NCBI GenBank assembly: GCA_903847385.1
Contig: CAINDO010000255.1
Coordinates: 1-32,190 of the forward strand
DNA length: 32,190 nt
Direction: 5' to 3'
Source of the DNA: an uncultured Myxococcales bacterium
GTDB lineage: Bacteria; Myxococcota_A; Bradymonadia; UBA7976; UBA1532
Part shown: positions 1 to 7,548 of the stretch, piece by piece
How the letters are laid out: each line of letters begins with the position of its first letter
Numbering within the stretch: position 1 is the first letter of the stretch
The notes under the pieces: generated by a model
Database searches by the model: none
What the model saw: the letters and a program-made list of their open reading frames with translations, nothing else
Told to the model about the DNA's origin: nothing
Program-made: the position numbers and the translations under genes

Positions 1-519
1 GACGCACCGGCCCCCGCCGACGCCGCGGCCCCGGCCGCGGAAGCGCTCGCCCCGCAGATGAGCGGGGAGTACGACGCCCAGGACGCCGCCTTCGAAGATC
101 CGGCCCTGCTGCCCGATCTCGCCGCCGTACCGGACGCTTCGCCGTTGCCCGCCGTGGTCGTCCCGCCCGTCGCGAGCGCCCCCGCCCCGCGCCGAGGTGG
201 CGCCGCGTGGCCGCTGCTCGCCGCGCTGCTGGTCGTCGGCGGCCTCGTCGCCGGCCGGTACTGGGGCGAGTCCGCCGTCCGTGCCGAGAGCGCCGCGTGG
301 GGCTCGCTCGAGATCGAGACCCGACCGGCCGGCGCTCGCGTGTACGACGCCGACAAGCTCCTGGGCATCTCCCCGTTCCAGAACCCGCGCGCCCCCGTCG
401 GCGTCTCCTTCTCTCTGCGCGTCGTGCTCGAAGGGCACGCGGACTGGCAGGGAGAGGTCACGCTGACGCCCGAGCGCAGCCACCGATCCTTCTCCATCGA
501 CCTCGAGCCCGCGCGCTGA
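1..519 (+). CDS. PEGA-domain membrane protein, 3' part (probably the tail of a Ser/Thr kinase)
   Basis: The frame is open from the first base of the window, so this is the C-terminal part of a longer protein (172 residues visible). It starts with an Ala/Pro-rich stretch, followed by an Asp/Glu-rich linker. A single hydrophobic helix lies at about visible residues 69-86, and a PEGA-type domain at about 97-172 (GSLEIETRPAGARV, then a G-ISP motif and an alternating beta pattern ending at the stop). PEGA domains are short extracytoplasmic beta domains that often end bacterial Ser/Thr kinases. A kinase such as the one at 29132-30682 is therefore a reasonable guess for the missing N-terminus, but no kinase motif is in view. 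An ATG at 58 lies inside the linker and is unlikely to be the true start. Confidence 0.8.
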   Translation, partial: DAPAPADAAAPAAEALAPQMSGEYDAQDAAFEDPALLPDLAAVPDASPLPAVVVPPVASAPAPRRGGAAWPLLAALLVVGGLVAGRYWGESAVRAESAAWGSLEIETRPAGARVYDADKLLGISPFQNPRAPVGVSFSLRVVLEGHADWQGEVTLTPERSHRSFSIDLEPAR

Positions 520-544
520 CGCCGGGCGACCTTCGGAGGCTACC

Positions 545-1168
545 GTGAAGACTCTTCTGCGCTCATCCCTCGCCCTGCCCTTTGCCCTGCCGTGCCTGCT
601 CGCCCTCGGCTGCGACACGGAGAGCGACGACGCCGATGCCCTGCCCACGGACGCCTGCGTGCCGGACGACGGCGGGGCTTGCGGGCCCTCGGGTGGCGCG
701 GGCGGCAGCGGCGGCGAGGGGGGTCAGGCCGCCGGCGGCACGCCCTCCGATGCGCCGGTGATCTCGGTGATCTGGGAGGGCCCCGGCGCCGACATGCCCA
801 ACGACGACGACTCGGTCACCGTGGCCATCGACGACGGCGAGGGCACGCACACCTACCACTTCGGGCTCGCCGAGACCGGCAGCGCGAACGGCTGGTACGG
901 CGAGGACTGCCTGCCCGGCGACATGAACGGCAAGGACGTCTGCCACGACGTCGGCGCCGAGGGCGAGGTCATCTCCTCGGTCTCCCGCGCGTCGGGCGTG
1001 AACGACGGCAACACCCTGCTCTGGCGGGCCAGCGCGGACGCCCAGCGGCTGACCTACGTGGTCATCCAGGTCGACACGGACCGCTGCTGGACCTTCGGCG
1101 ACGACCCCACGTACTACAGCGACTCGCTGCTCGGCTGTTCGCCCTACGACTCGCCCGTCGGCCCCTGA
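545..1168 (+). CDS. Small secreted lipoprotein of unknown function
   Basis: The protein has 207 residues. The GTG start at 545 has an ideal GGAGG Shine-Dalgarno at 535-539, five bases away. The N-terminus is a lipoprotein signal with lipobox LALGC, the lipidated Cys being residue 23. A Gly/Ser-rich spacer at about 45-70 leads to a globular C-terminal part of about 135 residues that I do not recognise. That part holds several Cys (GEDCLPGD, DVCHDV, DRCWTF, LLGCSP) which could form disulfides outside the cytoplasm. It follows the PEGA gene by 25 bases, so the two may be co-transcribed. The Asp-rich, Gly-linker style matches other myxobacterial surface lipoproteins. No catalytic motif is apparent. 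Confidence 0.75.
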   Translation: MKTLLRSSLALPFALPCLLALGCDTESDDADALPTDACVPDDGGACGPSGGAGGSGGEGGQAAGGTPSDAPVISVIWEGPGADMPNDDDSVTVAIDDGEGTHTYHFGLAETGSANGWYGEDCLPGDMNGKDVCHDVGAEGEVISSVSRASGVNDGNTLLWRASADAQRLTYVVIQVDTDRCWTFGDDPTYYSDSLLGCSPYDSPVGP

Positions 1169-1181
1169 GGCCGGGCCTCAG
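1165..1181. terminator. Weak hairpin between convergent stops
   Basis: A short palindrome (CTGAGG ... CCTCAG, loop CCGGG) spans the stop codons of the lipoprotein gene and of the opposing parvulin gene. It could act as a bidirectional pause or termination site, but there is no T-run on either side. Confidence 0.25.
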
Positions 1182-2848
1182 AGGCTCTTCTCGACCTTGG
1201 CGCGGGCGCGCAGGTCTTCGACGAAGCGCTTGATCTCCCCGCCCGTCACCGGGCGACCGGCGAGTTCCTTGCGGAGTTCGGCCTCGACCGCCTTCCGCTC
1301 GGTCCGAAGCTCGGTCGTGTACTCCACGACCCAGGTCCCGCGCGCCGAACGCACGACGCGCCGTTCCCCCGGCTTCATGGCCTCGAGCGCGGCGTCGACC
1401 TCGTCGGCGAGCTGTCCGGGGCGGTAGTTGGGCATGTCGCCACCCGTCCGCCGCGTGGTCTCGTCCTCGGTCACCTCGCGGGCGACGTCCTCGAAACGCG
1501 CACCGGCGTCGACCCGCGCCAGGGCGGCCTTGGCCGCCGCCTCGGCCCGGTCCCCGAGGGTCGGTCCCAGGCGCCGCGCCTTCACTCGGGCGTACTCGGT
1601 CGACACGGTGATGGCCCGGATGACCTTGCGGTCGAGGGTCGAATCGAGCTCGCGCCCGAACAGGTAGAGGAGTTCCCAGCCGTTGGCGGTGCGGACGATC
1701 GCGGAGGGCGCGTTGAGCGGCGCGGTCTCGAGCGCCGCGTCGGCCTCGGGGCCGAGGCGGCCGGTGTCGAACGCGCCGAGGTCGCCGTTGCGATCCCGGG
1801 TGACGGCGTCGTCGGTGACCTCGCGGGCGACCTCGCCGAAGGGCGCCCCGGCGACGATGCGCGCGCGGGCGGCGTCGATGCGCGCGCGGGCCTCCTCGAA
1901 GCGGGCGGCTTCGGTGCGCGTGTCGTCCGACCCGCGCCGCGCCGCCGACACGAAGAGGTGGGCACCCTGGTAGTGCGCTCCCTTGCGGACGCCGTCGAAT
2001 TGAAACACGTGGAATCCGCGGGGGCCGGCGAGCACGGGCGTGCGCTGCCCCGGCTGGAGGCGCGCGACGGCGGCCTCGAGATCGGGGCCGAGCCGCGCGA
2101 GCATACCCTCCGCGAGCTCCCCCCCGCGGTCGGCGGCGGCGTCCTCCGACGCCGCCCGGGCCACGGCGGCGAAGTCCTCGCCGGACTCGACCCGCTGACG
2201 CAGCGTCTCCGCGAGCGCGCGCGCCTCGGCGTCGACCGCGGGCTTCTCCGCCTCGTACTCCAGCCGCGGGTAGAGGCGGCTCTCCTCGGGCGACGTGCTG
2301 AAGAACATCTGACGGATGCGCCGCCGCAGGCCGTCCTTGCCGAAGCGCTGCGTGAACAGCGCGTCGATCGACGCCTCCGAGGGCCCCTTGGCCATCATCC
2401 CCTTCACCAGGAGGTCGGTCTCCTGCTCTCGAACGCGGGAGAGGCGCCAGGTCTCGAAGCTGATGCCGTACTTGGCGAGCTGCGCTTCCATGGCCTTGCG
2501 GTCACCGTTGAAGCGCGAGCGCAGCGTGTCGGCGAGGTCCGCAGCGACCGCCTTCTCGAGCTGCGCCGGGTCGACGCTCACGCCCTGCCGCCGCGCCTCG
2601 CGTTCGACCAGCTTTCGCTCGACGAAACGCCCGAAGAACGCCTCGCCCTGGTCCTCACGCAGCGCGGTCATGAACTCGCCGCACTCGAGGGGCTCGCCGT
2701 CCAGCCGGCCGATCGTCTCCTTGCCCGGACCACAGACCCCCGACCCTGCGGAGCCCCCCCCGCCGGACTGGCAGCCGAGGGTGAGCACGACGCCGAGCAG
2801 CGGGGCGAGCCCGCGGAGACGAGGGCCGATGCAGCGCGAAATGGACAC
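1178..2848 (-). CDS. SurA/PpiC-like lipoprotein with three parvulin-type domains
   Basis: The protein has 556 residues. The GTG start at 2848 has a strong GGAGGAGGT Shine-Dalgarno at 2864-2856; the open frame continues upstream across the tRNA gene but is not coding there. A lipoprotein signal has its lipobox Cys at residue 26 (LTLGC). A helical SurA-N-like region covers about 45-165. Three consecutive rotamase-like repeats follow at about 176-287, 293-398 and 408-511. Repeats 2 and 3 share a G-x-x-F-x-x-VAREVT-x-D-x-x-TR pattern followed by GD. Parvulin-family proteins in the periplasm isomerise prolyl bonds or chaperone outer-membrane proteins. The histidines expected in the parvulin core are scattered: the HLFV His (about 297) is present only in repeat 2, and the GFHVF His (280) only in repeat 1. 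A chaperone role is therefore as likely as catalysis. It stands alone on this strand. Confidence 0.85.
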   Translation of the reverse strand: MSISRCIGPRLRGLAPLLGVVLTLGCQSGGGGSAGSGVCGPGKETIGRLDGEPLECGEFMTALREDQGEAFFGRFVERKLVEREARRQGVSVDPAQLEKAVAADLADTLRSRFNGDRKAMEAQLAKYGISFETWRLSRVREQETDLLVKGMMAKGPSEASIDALFTQRFGKDGLRRRIRQMFFSTSPEESRLYPRLEYEAEKPAVDAEARALAETLRQRVESGEDFAAVARAASEDAAADRGGELAEGMLARLGPDLEAAVARLQPGQRTPVLAGPRGFHVFQFDGVRKGAHYQGAHLFVSAARRGSDDTRTEAARFEEARARIDAARARIVAGAPFGEVAREVTDDAVTRDRNGDLGAFDTGRLGPEADAALETAPLNAPSAIVRTANGWELLYLFGRELDSTLDRKVIRAITVSTEYARVKARRLGPTLGDRAEAAAKAALARVDAGARFEDVAREVTEDETTRRTGGDMPNYRPGQLADEVDAALEAMKPGERRVVRSARGTWVVEYTTELRTERKAVEAELRKELAGRPVTGGEIKRFVEDLRARAKVEKSL

Positions 2849-2985
2849 GAGAGCGACCTCCTCCACCGGGACGACCGAAGCGCAATCAACGCCGGAAAGC
2901 CGCGTATCCTGCGGCCGCGGGCCCGAAAACGCAATGTCCGGGCCGGCGTGTTCCCAGAAAGTCGCGCGCGCCGATTCTTTTTTTG

Positions 2986-3014
2986 TTGACCCTCTCCACG
3001 GCGGCGCGTATTGT
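2986..3014 (+). promoter_or_regulatory. Sigma-70-type promoter of tRNA-Ala
   Basis: TTGACC (2986-2991) and TATTGT (3009-3014) are separated by 17 bases. They lie about 20 bases upstream of the mature tRNA 5' end, which suits a tRNA promoter. The short T-rich run just upstream (2978-2984) is unusual in this GC-rich sequence and could act as an UP-like element. Confidence 0.75.
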
Positions 3015-3034
3015 CCGCCGCGTCTTCCCGGTGG

Positions 3035-3107
3035 GGGGCTGTAGCTCAGCTGGGAGAGCGCTTCCATGGCATGGAAGAGGTCAGGGGTTCGATCCCCCTC
3101 AGCTCCA
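3035..3107 (+). tRNA. tRNA-Ala (anticodon GGC)
   Basis: A full cloverleaf can be folded by hand. The acceptor GGGGCTG (3035-3041) pairs with CAGCTCC (3100-3106), including the G3:U70 wobble that is the alanine identity element. The D arm GCTC/GAGC, anticodon stem CTTCC/GGAAG with loop ATGGCAT (anticodon GGC), and T arm AGGGG-TTCGATC-CCCCT are all intact. The discriminator is A at 3107. The following bases are CCG, so the 3' CCA is not encoded and must be added after transcription. The tRNA is single, with its own promoter and terminator. Confidence 0.97.
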
Positions 3108-3109
3108 CC

Positions 3110-3141
3110 GAAAGCCGGCTTAATCAGCCGGCTTTTTTTTT
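3110..3141 (+). terminator. Rho-independent terminator after tRNA-Ala
   Basis: AAAGCCGGCT (3111-3120) and AGCCGGCTTT (3126-3135) form a 10-bp stem with loop TAATC. The stem runs into a stretch of nine T from 3133 to 3141. This is the clearest intrinsic terminator in the window. Confidence 0.93.
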
Positions 3142-3163
3142 GCTCGGAGGCCGCCGCGGCACC

Positions 3164-3724
3164 ATGCAGCTCATCCTCGTGCATGGCTACCTGGCGCCCG
3201 CGGCGCTCCTCTGGCCCTTGGGCCGCCGACTCGCCCAGCACGGCCATACGTACGAGCTCTTCGACTATCCGTCGCGCCTGCCGCCCTTCGAGCGACACGC
3301 CGCGGCGCTGGCCGACCGACTGCGCCGCCTCGAGGGCCCGGTCGGGCTGATCGGCCACTCCATGGGCGGCCTGATGATTCATCGGGCGCTCGAGCTCGCG
3401 CCCGAGGTGGACGTGGCGGCTCAGGTCTTCCTGGCCACGCCCCACCGCGGCGCCGCGTCCGTCCACTGGCTCGCACGGCTGCCCGGCGCGCGCCGCGTGG
3501 CCACGGGTGTCGCGCCCGGCGCCTTCGGCATCGACGCGCCGGCCCCCCGTGGTCGAGTCGCGGCCATCGCCGGCGCCCGCGACGCGATGGTCCGGCCGGG
3601 CGAAGCTGCGCTGACCCGCCCCGCGCCGTTTCTGTCGTTGCCGTTCGGCCACAACGAACTCGTTCTCCGCAACGCGACCGCTCAGGCGATTGCCCGTTTC
3701 CTCGCCTGCGGTGAATTTGATTGA
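3164..3724 (+). CDS. Alpha/beta hydrolase (lipase/esterase-like)
   Basis: The protein has 186 residues and starts at ATG 3164. GGAGG at 3146-3150 lies 13 bases upstream, a little far for an ideal Shine-Dalgarno. The N-terminal ILVHGY strand carries the oxyanion-type HG. The nucleophile elbow GHSMGG gives Ser66, and the remaining triad fits Asp140 (GARDAMV) and His163 (FGHNE). ATPHRG after strand 6 is typical of PGAP1/triacylglycerol-lipase-like hydrolases. At 186 residues it is close to a minimal alpha/beta fold with no large lid domain. There is no signal peptide, so it is probably cytoplasmic. Only 22 bases separate it from the tRNA terminator, leaving no room for a promoter of its own. The substrate cannot be told from the sequence. 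Confidence 0.88.
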   Translation: MQLILVHGYLAPAALLWPLGRRLAQHGHTYELFDYPSRLPPFERHAAALADRLRRLEGPVGLIGHSMGGLMIHRALELAPEVDVAAQVFLATPHRGAASVHWLARLPGARRVATGVAPGAFGIDAPAPRGRVAAIAGARDAMVRPGEAALTRPAPFLSLPFGHNELVLRNATAQAIARFLACGEFD

Positions 3725-3753
3725 ATCAGCGCCTCTGCTTCAGGAGCCGTGCC

Positions 3754-6700
3754 TTGCGTTCACCTCTCGTATCCCCCCGCCCTCGCCTCTCCGGACTTCT
3801 TCTCGGACTCACCGCCGCGGTCGCCCTCGCCTCGGGCTGCGCCGAACGCAGCAGCGGCTCGACCACGCCTTCGGGCACGCTCGACGCCGGCGGCGGCGCA
3901 GGCGGTGCGGGCGCCGGCGGGGGCATCCCCACGGGCGGCAACGGCTCCGGGGGCAACGGCTCGGGCGGCAACGGCAGCGGCGGCAACGGCTCTGGCGGCA
4001 ACGGCAACGGCGGCACCAGCGATTGTTCCGGCGACGCCCCCCCGGCCACCTGCGAGGGCCTGCAGCCGCGCCCGTGCACGCCTCGGATCGGCACCAACGG
4101 CGCCACGCTCGTGCGGGGCACGGTCGTCACGCCGGACGACGTGATCTGCGACGGTGAGGTCCTTTTCGACCGCAACACGCACAAGATCGCCTGCGTCGGG
4201 CAGGACTGCAGCGGGGAGCCGCTCGCCGCCCAGGCCTCGGTCGTGTGCGGGGATCTGGTGATGCCGGGCATCGTCGATCCGCACGATCACATGAGCTACA
4301 ACACCCTGCCCCGCTGGCAGCACGAGGGCCCGACCTACACGGCGCGCGGCCAATGGGGCGGGGACGTCGGCGACGAGATGTACGACGCCCTGATGGAGCC
4401 GACGGACGACATCGCGGCGCGCTACGCCGAGCTCCGGCTGCTCATGGCCGGCACCACGGCCGTGCACAAGAGCCAGGCGCCGGATGCCTGCGAGGACGGC
4501 CCGCGCAACCTGGACCGCGGCGAAGACGCCAACGATCTGGGTTACGCCAACGACGACTTCACCGAGTGCGTGTTCCCCCTGCGCGACAACTGCTCGGACG
4601 CGCCCGACTACGCCACGCGCCGCAACGTGCCCGCCCGCCGCTACGTCGCGCATGTCTCCGAGGGCACGGACTCCGCCACGCACGAAGAGTTCGACTCGTT
4701 CAAAGAGGGCGGACAGCTCGGCGAGAAGACGACCCTCGTCCACTGCGTCTCCTGTGATGGCGCGCAGCTCACGGAGGTGCGCGGCGCGGGTGCCGGCCTG
4801 GTCTGGTCGCCCCAGAGCAACATCGACCTCTACGGTCAGACCATGGACGTGCCGACGGCCCTCCACATGGGCATTCCGGTCTCCATCGGCCCGGATTGGA
4901 CGCCCTCGGGCACGATGAACCAGCTCGCCGAGCTGAAGTGCGCGGCCCACGTCTCCGAGAACTACTACGGCGGGGCCATCGACGCCCGCGCGCTCGTCCG
5001 GATGGTCACGCGCGACGCCGCGGTCACCATGGGCGTCGCCGACCTGATCGGCACGCTCGACGTCGGCAAGGTGGCCGACGTCCTCGTGCTCACCGGCGAC
5101 CGGACGCGCCCCTACGACACGATCCTCGGCGCGACGAACGGCAGCGTCGCCGCGGTGTTCATCGGCGGCGTGGCCAACTACGGCGACGCCGCGGCCCTGG
5201 ACGCCAACAACAGCCTGAACGACCTCTGCGAGGACGTGCAGGTCTGTGGTCAGGCGAAGCGCATCTGCGTGAAGACGCAGGCCGGCAACGCCAACAACTC
5301 CGACGCCGGCGACTGGGCCCGGTTCGGCCTGCAGGACCACATCGACTACCTGGAGCGGAACATCTCCTCCAAGCCGGGCGCAGACGGCGAGTTCGCCTAC
5401 GCGTACAACCTGTACCCCCTGTTCGAGTGCGAGCCCTTCTTCGACTGCGACCTGGGCAACCGGAGCGTGTCCGGCGAGCGCACCGCGGACGACGGCGACG
5501 GCGACGGCCGCGCGAACGCCGACGACAACTGCCCCGACGTGTTCAACCCCGGCCAGGGCGACCTGGACGAGGACGGCAAGGGCGACAGCTGTGACACCTG
5601 CCCGTGGTCGGCCGTGGACTGCCCCTGCCGAGTGCCCGTGGCCGGCGACCGCGACGGCGACGCCGTGGGCGACGCCGAGGACAACTGCGCCGACATCGCC
5701 AACGCCGACCAGGCGGACGCGGACGGTGACGCCCTGGGCGACGCCTGCGACTTCTGCCCGGACAACCCGAGCGCGGACGGCTGCCCGACGACCATCTATG
5801 CCATCAAGACCGGCCAGGTCCCGGCCGCGACCGGCGTGCTCGTGACGGGTGTCGTCACCGCCGTGGTGCCGATGAACAACAACTTCTTCATCCAGGTGCC
5901 CGCCGACGACCCGGCCTACACCGGCGTGGACAACTCCGGCCTCTTCGTCTTCATGGGCAACGCCGCGATGGGCGTGACGGCGCCCGCCGTGGGCGACGTC
6001 GTGACCGTGGGCGGCAAGGTCAACGACTTCTTCGGCCAGATGCAGGTCGCCAACCTGACCCGACTCGACACCCTCGCCCGAGAGGCCGAGCGCCCGGCCC
6101 CCGAGGCCGTCGACGCCGCCGCCATCGCCACCGGCGGGGCCCGCGCCGCGGCCCTCGAAGGCAGCCGCGTCTGCGTCGCGGACGTGACGGTCACGGAGGT
6201 CAACCCCGCGCTCGGCGCCGGCGACCGCGACCCGTCCAACGAGTTCGTGGTGACGGGCAACCTGCGCGTCAACGACCTCTTCTACCTGCGCAACCCGCTG
6301 CCGACGGTCGGCGAGCACTTCGACTCGCTCTGCGGCGTGCTCCGCTTCGCCAACGCCAACAGCAAGCTCGAGCCCACGGGCCCGGCGGACCTGAGCCAGG
6401 GCCCCGTGACGGTCACCGCCGTGACGCCCCCGGACGCCCTCATCCGGGTCGGCCAGACGGGCGTGCCCGTCAACGGTGCCGGCCTGGCCCTCCGCGTCGA
6501 GTTGAGCGGCCCGGCGGCCGAGGGCGGCGAGACCATCACCGTGACCAGTGCCGATCCCGCCGCGCTGGCCATCGACGGCGCCGTCGTCGTCGCCGCCGGT
6601 GAGACGAGCGCGGCCATCCGCGTCCGCGCCCTGGCGCCGGCGGCGTCGGTCGCCGTGCGCGCCGAGATCGCCGGCCGCGGCCAGGCCTCGGCCAACGTGC

Positions 6701-7548
6701 GGGTCATCGCCGCGGACGCCCAGCCAGAGGCCCTGACGCTCACGCCGGATCGCCAGCAGATCGCCGTCGGCGGCAGCGGCAACCTCCGGGTGTCCATCGA
6801 CCTCCCGGCCCCCGAGGGCGGCCTGACGGTCACGCTCGCGTCCGAGCCCGCCGTGCTCTCCCTGCCCGTGTCCGTGGACATCCCCGCCGGCGCCGTGGGC
6901 GCGGACTTCCAGGTCGGCGCGGGCAACGCCCCGGCCGCCGCGCGCGTGACGGCCCGCCTGGGCGGCCTGAGCGCCACGGCCGACGTTCAGGTCGTCGAGG
7001 CCGCCGTCGGCCGTGGCCTCGTCGTCAACGAGGTCAACTACGACATGGGCGGCACCGAGGACGCCGAGTTCATCGAGATCTACAACGCCGGCAACGCCCC
7101 GGTGAACCTCTCCGGCTGGCGGCTCGAGCTCGTCAACGGCCGCGACGACATGGTCTACGCCTCTTACGACCTGGACGCCGGCGGCGCCGCGCAGCTCGCC
7201 CCGGGCGGCTACCTGGTCGTCGCGGACGAGGGCGTCGCGGTCCCCGCCGGGGTCGCCGTGGTCCGCCTGCCCTCGGGCTCGAACCAGAACCACAACATCG
7301 AGAACGGCGACCCGGACGGCGTGCGCCTGATCGACGGTGGGAACCCGGACGCCCCCGTGGACGGCATCGCCTACGGCGGTCCCATGCCGGGCACCGGCGA
7401 GGGCGCGTCGAGCGCCCCGGACGATCCGAACGATGCGGCCGGGCTGACCATCGGCCGTTGCCCGAACGGGGTCGACACGGACGACAACGCCGCCGACGTC
7501 GCCCTGACCTCCGCCGGCACCCCCGGCGCGGCCAACGCCTGCCGGTGA
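3754..7548 (+). CDS. Lipoprotein fusing an amidohydrolase to TSP3, OB-like, Ig-like and lamin-tail domains
   Basis: The protein has 1264 residues from a TTG at 3754, which has GGAG seven bases upstream; another TTG at 3721 overlaps the previous stop. The lipoprotein signal ends in LASGC, followed by a GGNGS repeat linker. An amidohydrolase of the ATZ/TRZ deaminase type covers about 110-455: metal His178/His180 (PHDH), His300-x-x-Glu303 (AHVSEG), His330 (LVHCVS) and Asp381 (IGPDW). Two Asp-rich thrombospondin type 3 calcium repeats follow (about 578-680). Then come an OB-like region (about 683-883) resembling that of ExeM/NucH extracellular nucleases, two Ig-like domains (about 889-1082) and a C-terminal lamin-tail domain (about 1088-1264). 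Many Cys in the enzyme part suggest disulfides, consistent with a surface location. The family deaminates or hydrolyses nucleobase- or triazine-like rings, but the substrate here is unknown. It is translationally coupled to the next gene by GTGA. Confidence 0.82.
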   Translation: MRSPLVSPRPRLSGLLLGLTAAVALASGCAERSSGSTTPSGTLDAGGGAGGAGAGGGIPTGGNGSGGNGSGGNGSGGNGSGGNGNGGTSDCSGDAPPATCEGLQPRPCTPRIGTNGATLVRGTVVTPDDVICDGEVLFDRNTHKIACVGQDCSGEPLAAQASVVCGDLVMPGIVDPHDHMSYNTLPRWQHEGPTYTARGQWGGDVGDEMYDALMEPTDDIAARYAELRLLMAGTTAVHKSQAPDACEDGPRNLDRGEDANDLGYANDDFTECVFPLRDNCSDAPDYATRRNVPARRYVAHVSEGTDSATHEEFDSFKEGGQLGEKTTLVHCVSCDGAQLTEVRGAGAGLVWSPQSNIDLYGQTMDVPTALHMGIPVSIGPDWTPSGTMNQLAELKCAAHVSENYYGGAIDARALVRMVTRDAAVTMGVADLIGTLDVGKVADVLVLTGDRTRPYDTILGATNGSVAAVFIGGVANYGDAAALDANNSLNDLCEDVQVCGQAKRICVKTQAGNANNSDAGDWARFGLQDHIDYLERNISSKPGADGEFAYAYNLYPLFECEPFFDCDLGNRSVSGERTADDGDGDGRANADDNCPDVFNPGQGDLDEDGKGDSCDTCPWSAVDCPCRVPVAGDRDGDAVGDAEDNCADIANADQADADGDALGDACDFCPDNPSADGCPTTIYAIKTGQVPAATGVLVTGVVTAVVPMNNNFFIQVPADDPAYTGVDNSGLFVFMGNAAMGVTAPAVGDVVTVGGKVNDFFGQMQVANLTRLDTLAREAERPAPEAVDAAAIATGGARAAALEGSRVCVADVTVTEVNPALGAGDRDPSNEFVVTGNLRVNDLFYLRNPLPTVGEHFDSLCGVLRFANANSKLEPTGPADLSQGPVTVTAVTPPDALIRVGQTGVPVNGAGLALRVELSGPAAEGGETITVTSADPAALAIDGAVVVAAGETSAAIRVRALAPAASVAVRAEIAGRGQASANVRVIAADAQPEALTLTPDRQQIAVGGSGNLRVSIDLPAPEGGLTVTLASEPAVLSLPVSVDIPAGAVGADFQVGAGNAPAAARVTARLGGLSATADVQVVEAAVGRGLVVNEVNYDMGGTEDAEFIEIYNAGNAPVNLSGWRLELVNGRDDMVYASYDLDAGGAAQLAPGGYLVVADEGVAVPAGVAVVRLPSGSNQNHNIENGDPDGVRLIDGGNPDAPVDGIAYGGPMPGTGEGASSAPDDPNDAAGLTIGRCPNGVDTDDNAADVALTSAGTPGAANACR
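3937..4011 (+). repeat. Five 15-bp tandem repeats encoding GNGSG
   Basis: Five imperfect copies of GGCAACGGC plus a Ser-Gly (once Asn-Gly) pair of codons encode a flexible Gly/Asn/Ser linker. It sits between the lipid anchor and the enzyme domain of the amidohydrolase lipoprotein. The unit count is likely to vary between strains by slippage. Confidence 0.9.

Noticed and set aside
2849..3652. Upstream open extension of the parvulin gene on the minus strand (to 824 residues in total)
   Set aside because: It runs through the tRNA gene and the alpha/beta hydrolase in antisense. A strong Shine-Dalgarno and a lipoprotein signal fix the start at 2848.
5485..5790. Direct repeats in the amidohydrolase gene considered as a CRISPR-like or mobile repeat array
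   Set aside because: They encode Asp-rich thrombospondin type 3 repeats in frame; the unit spacing and sequence follow protein structure.
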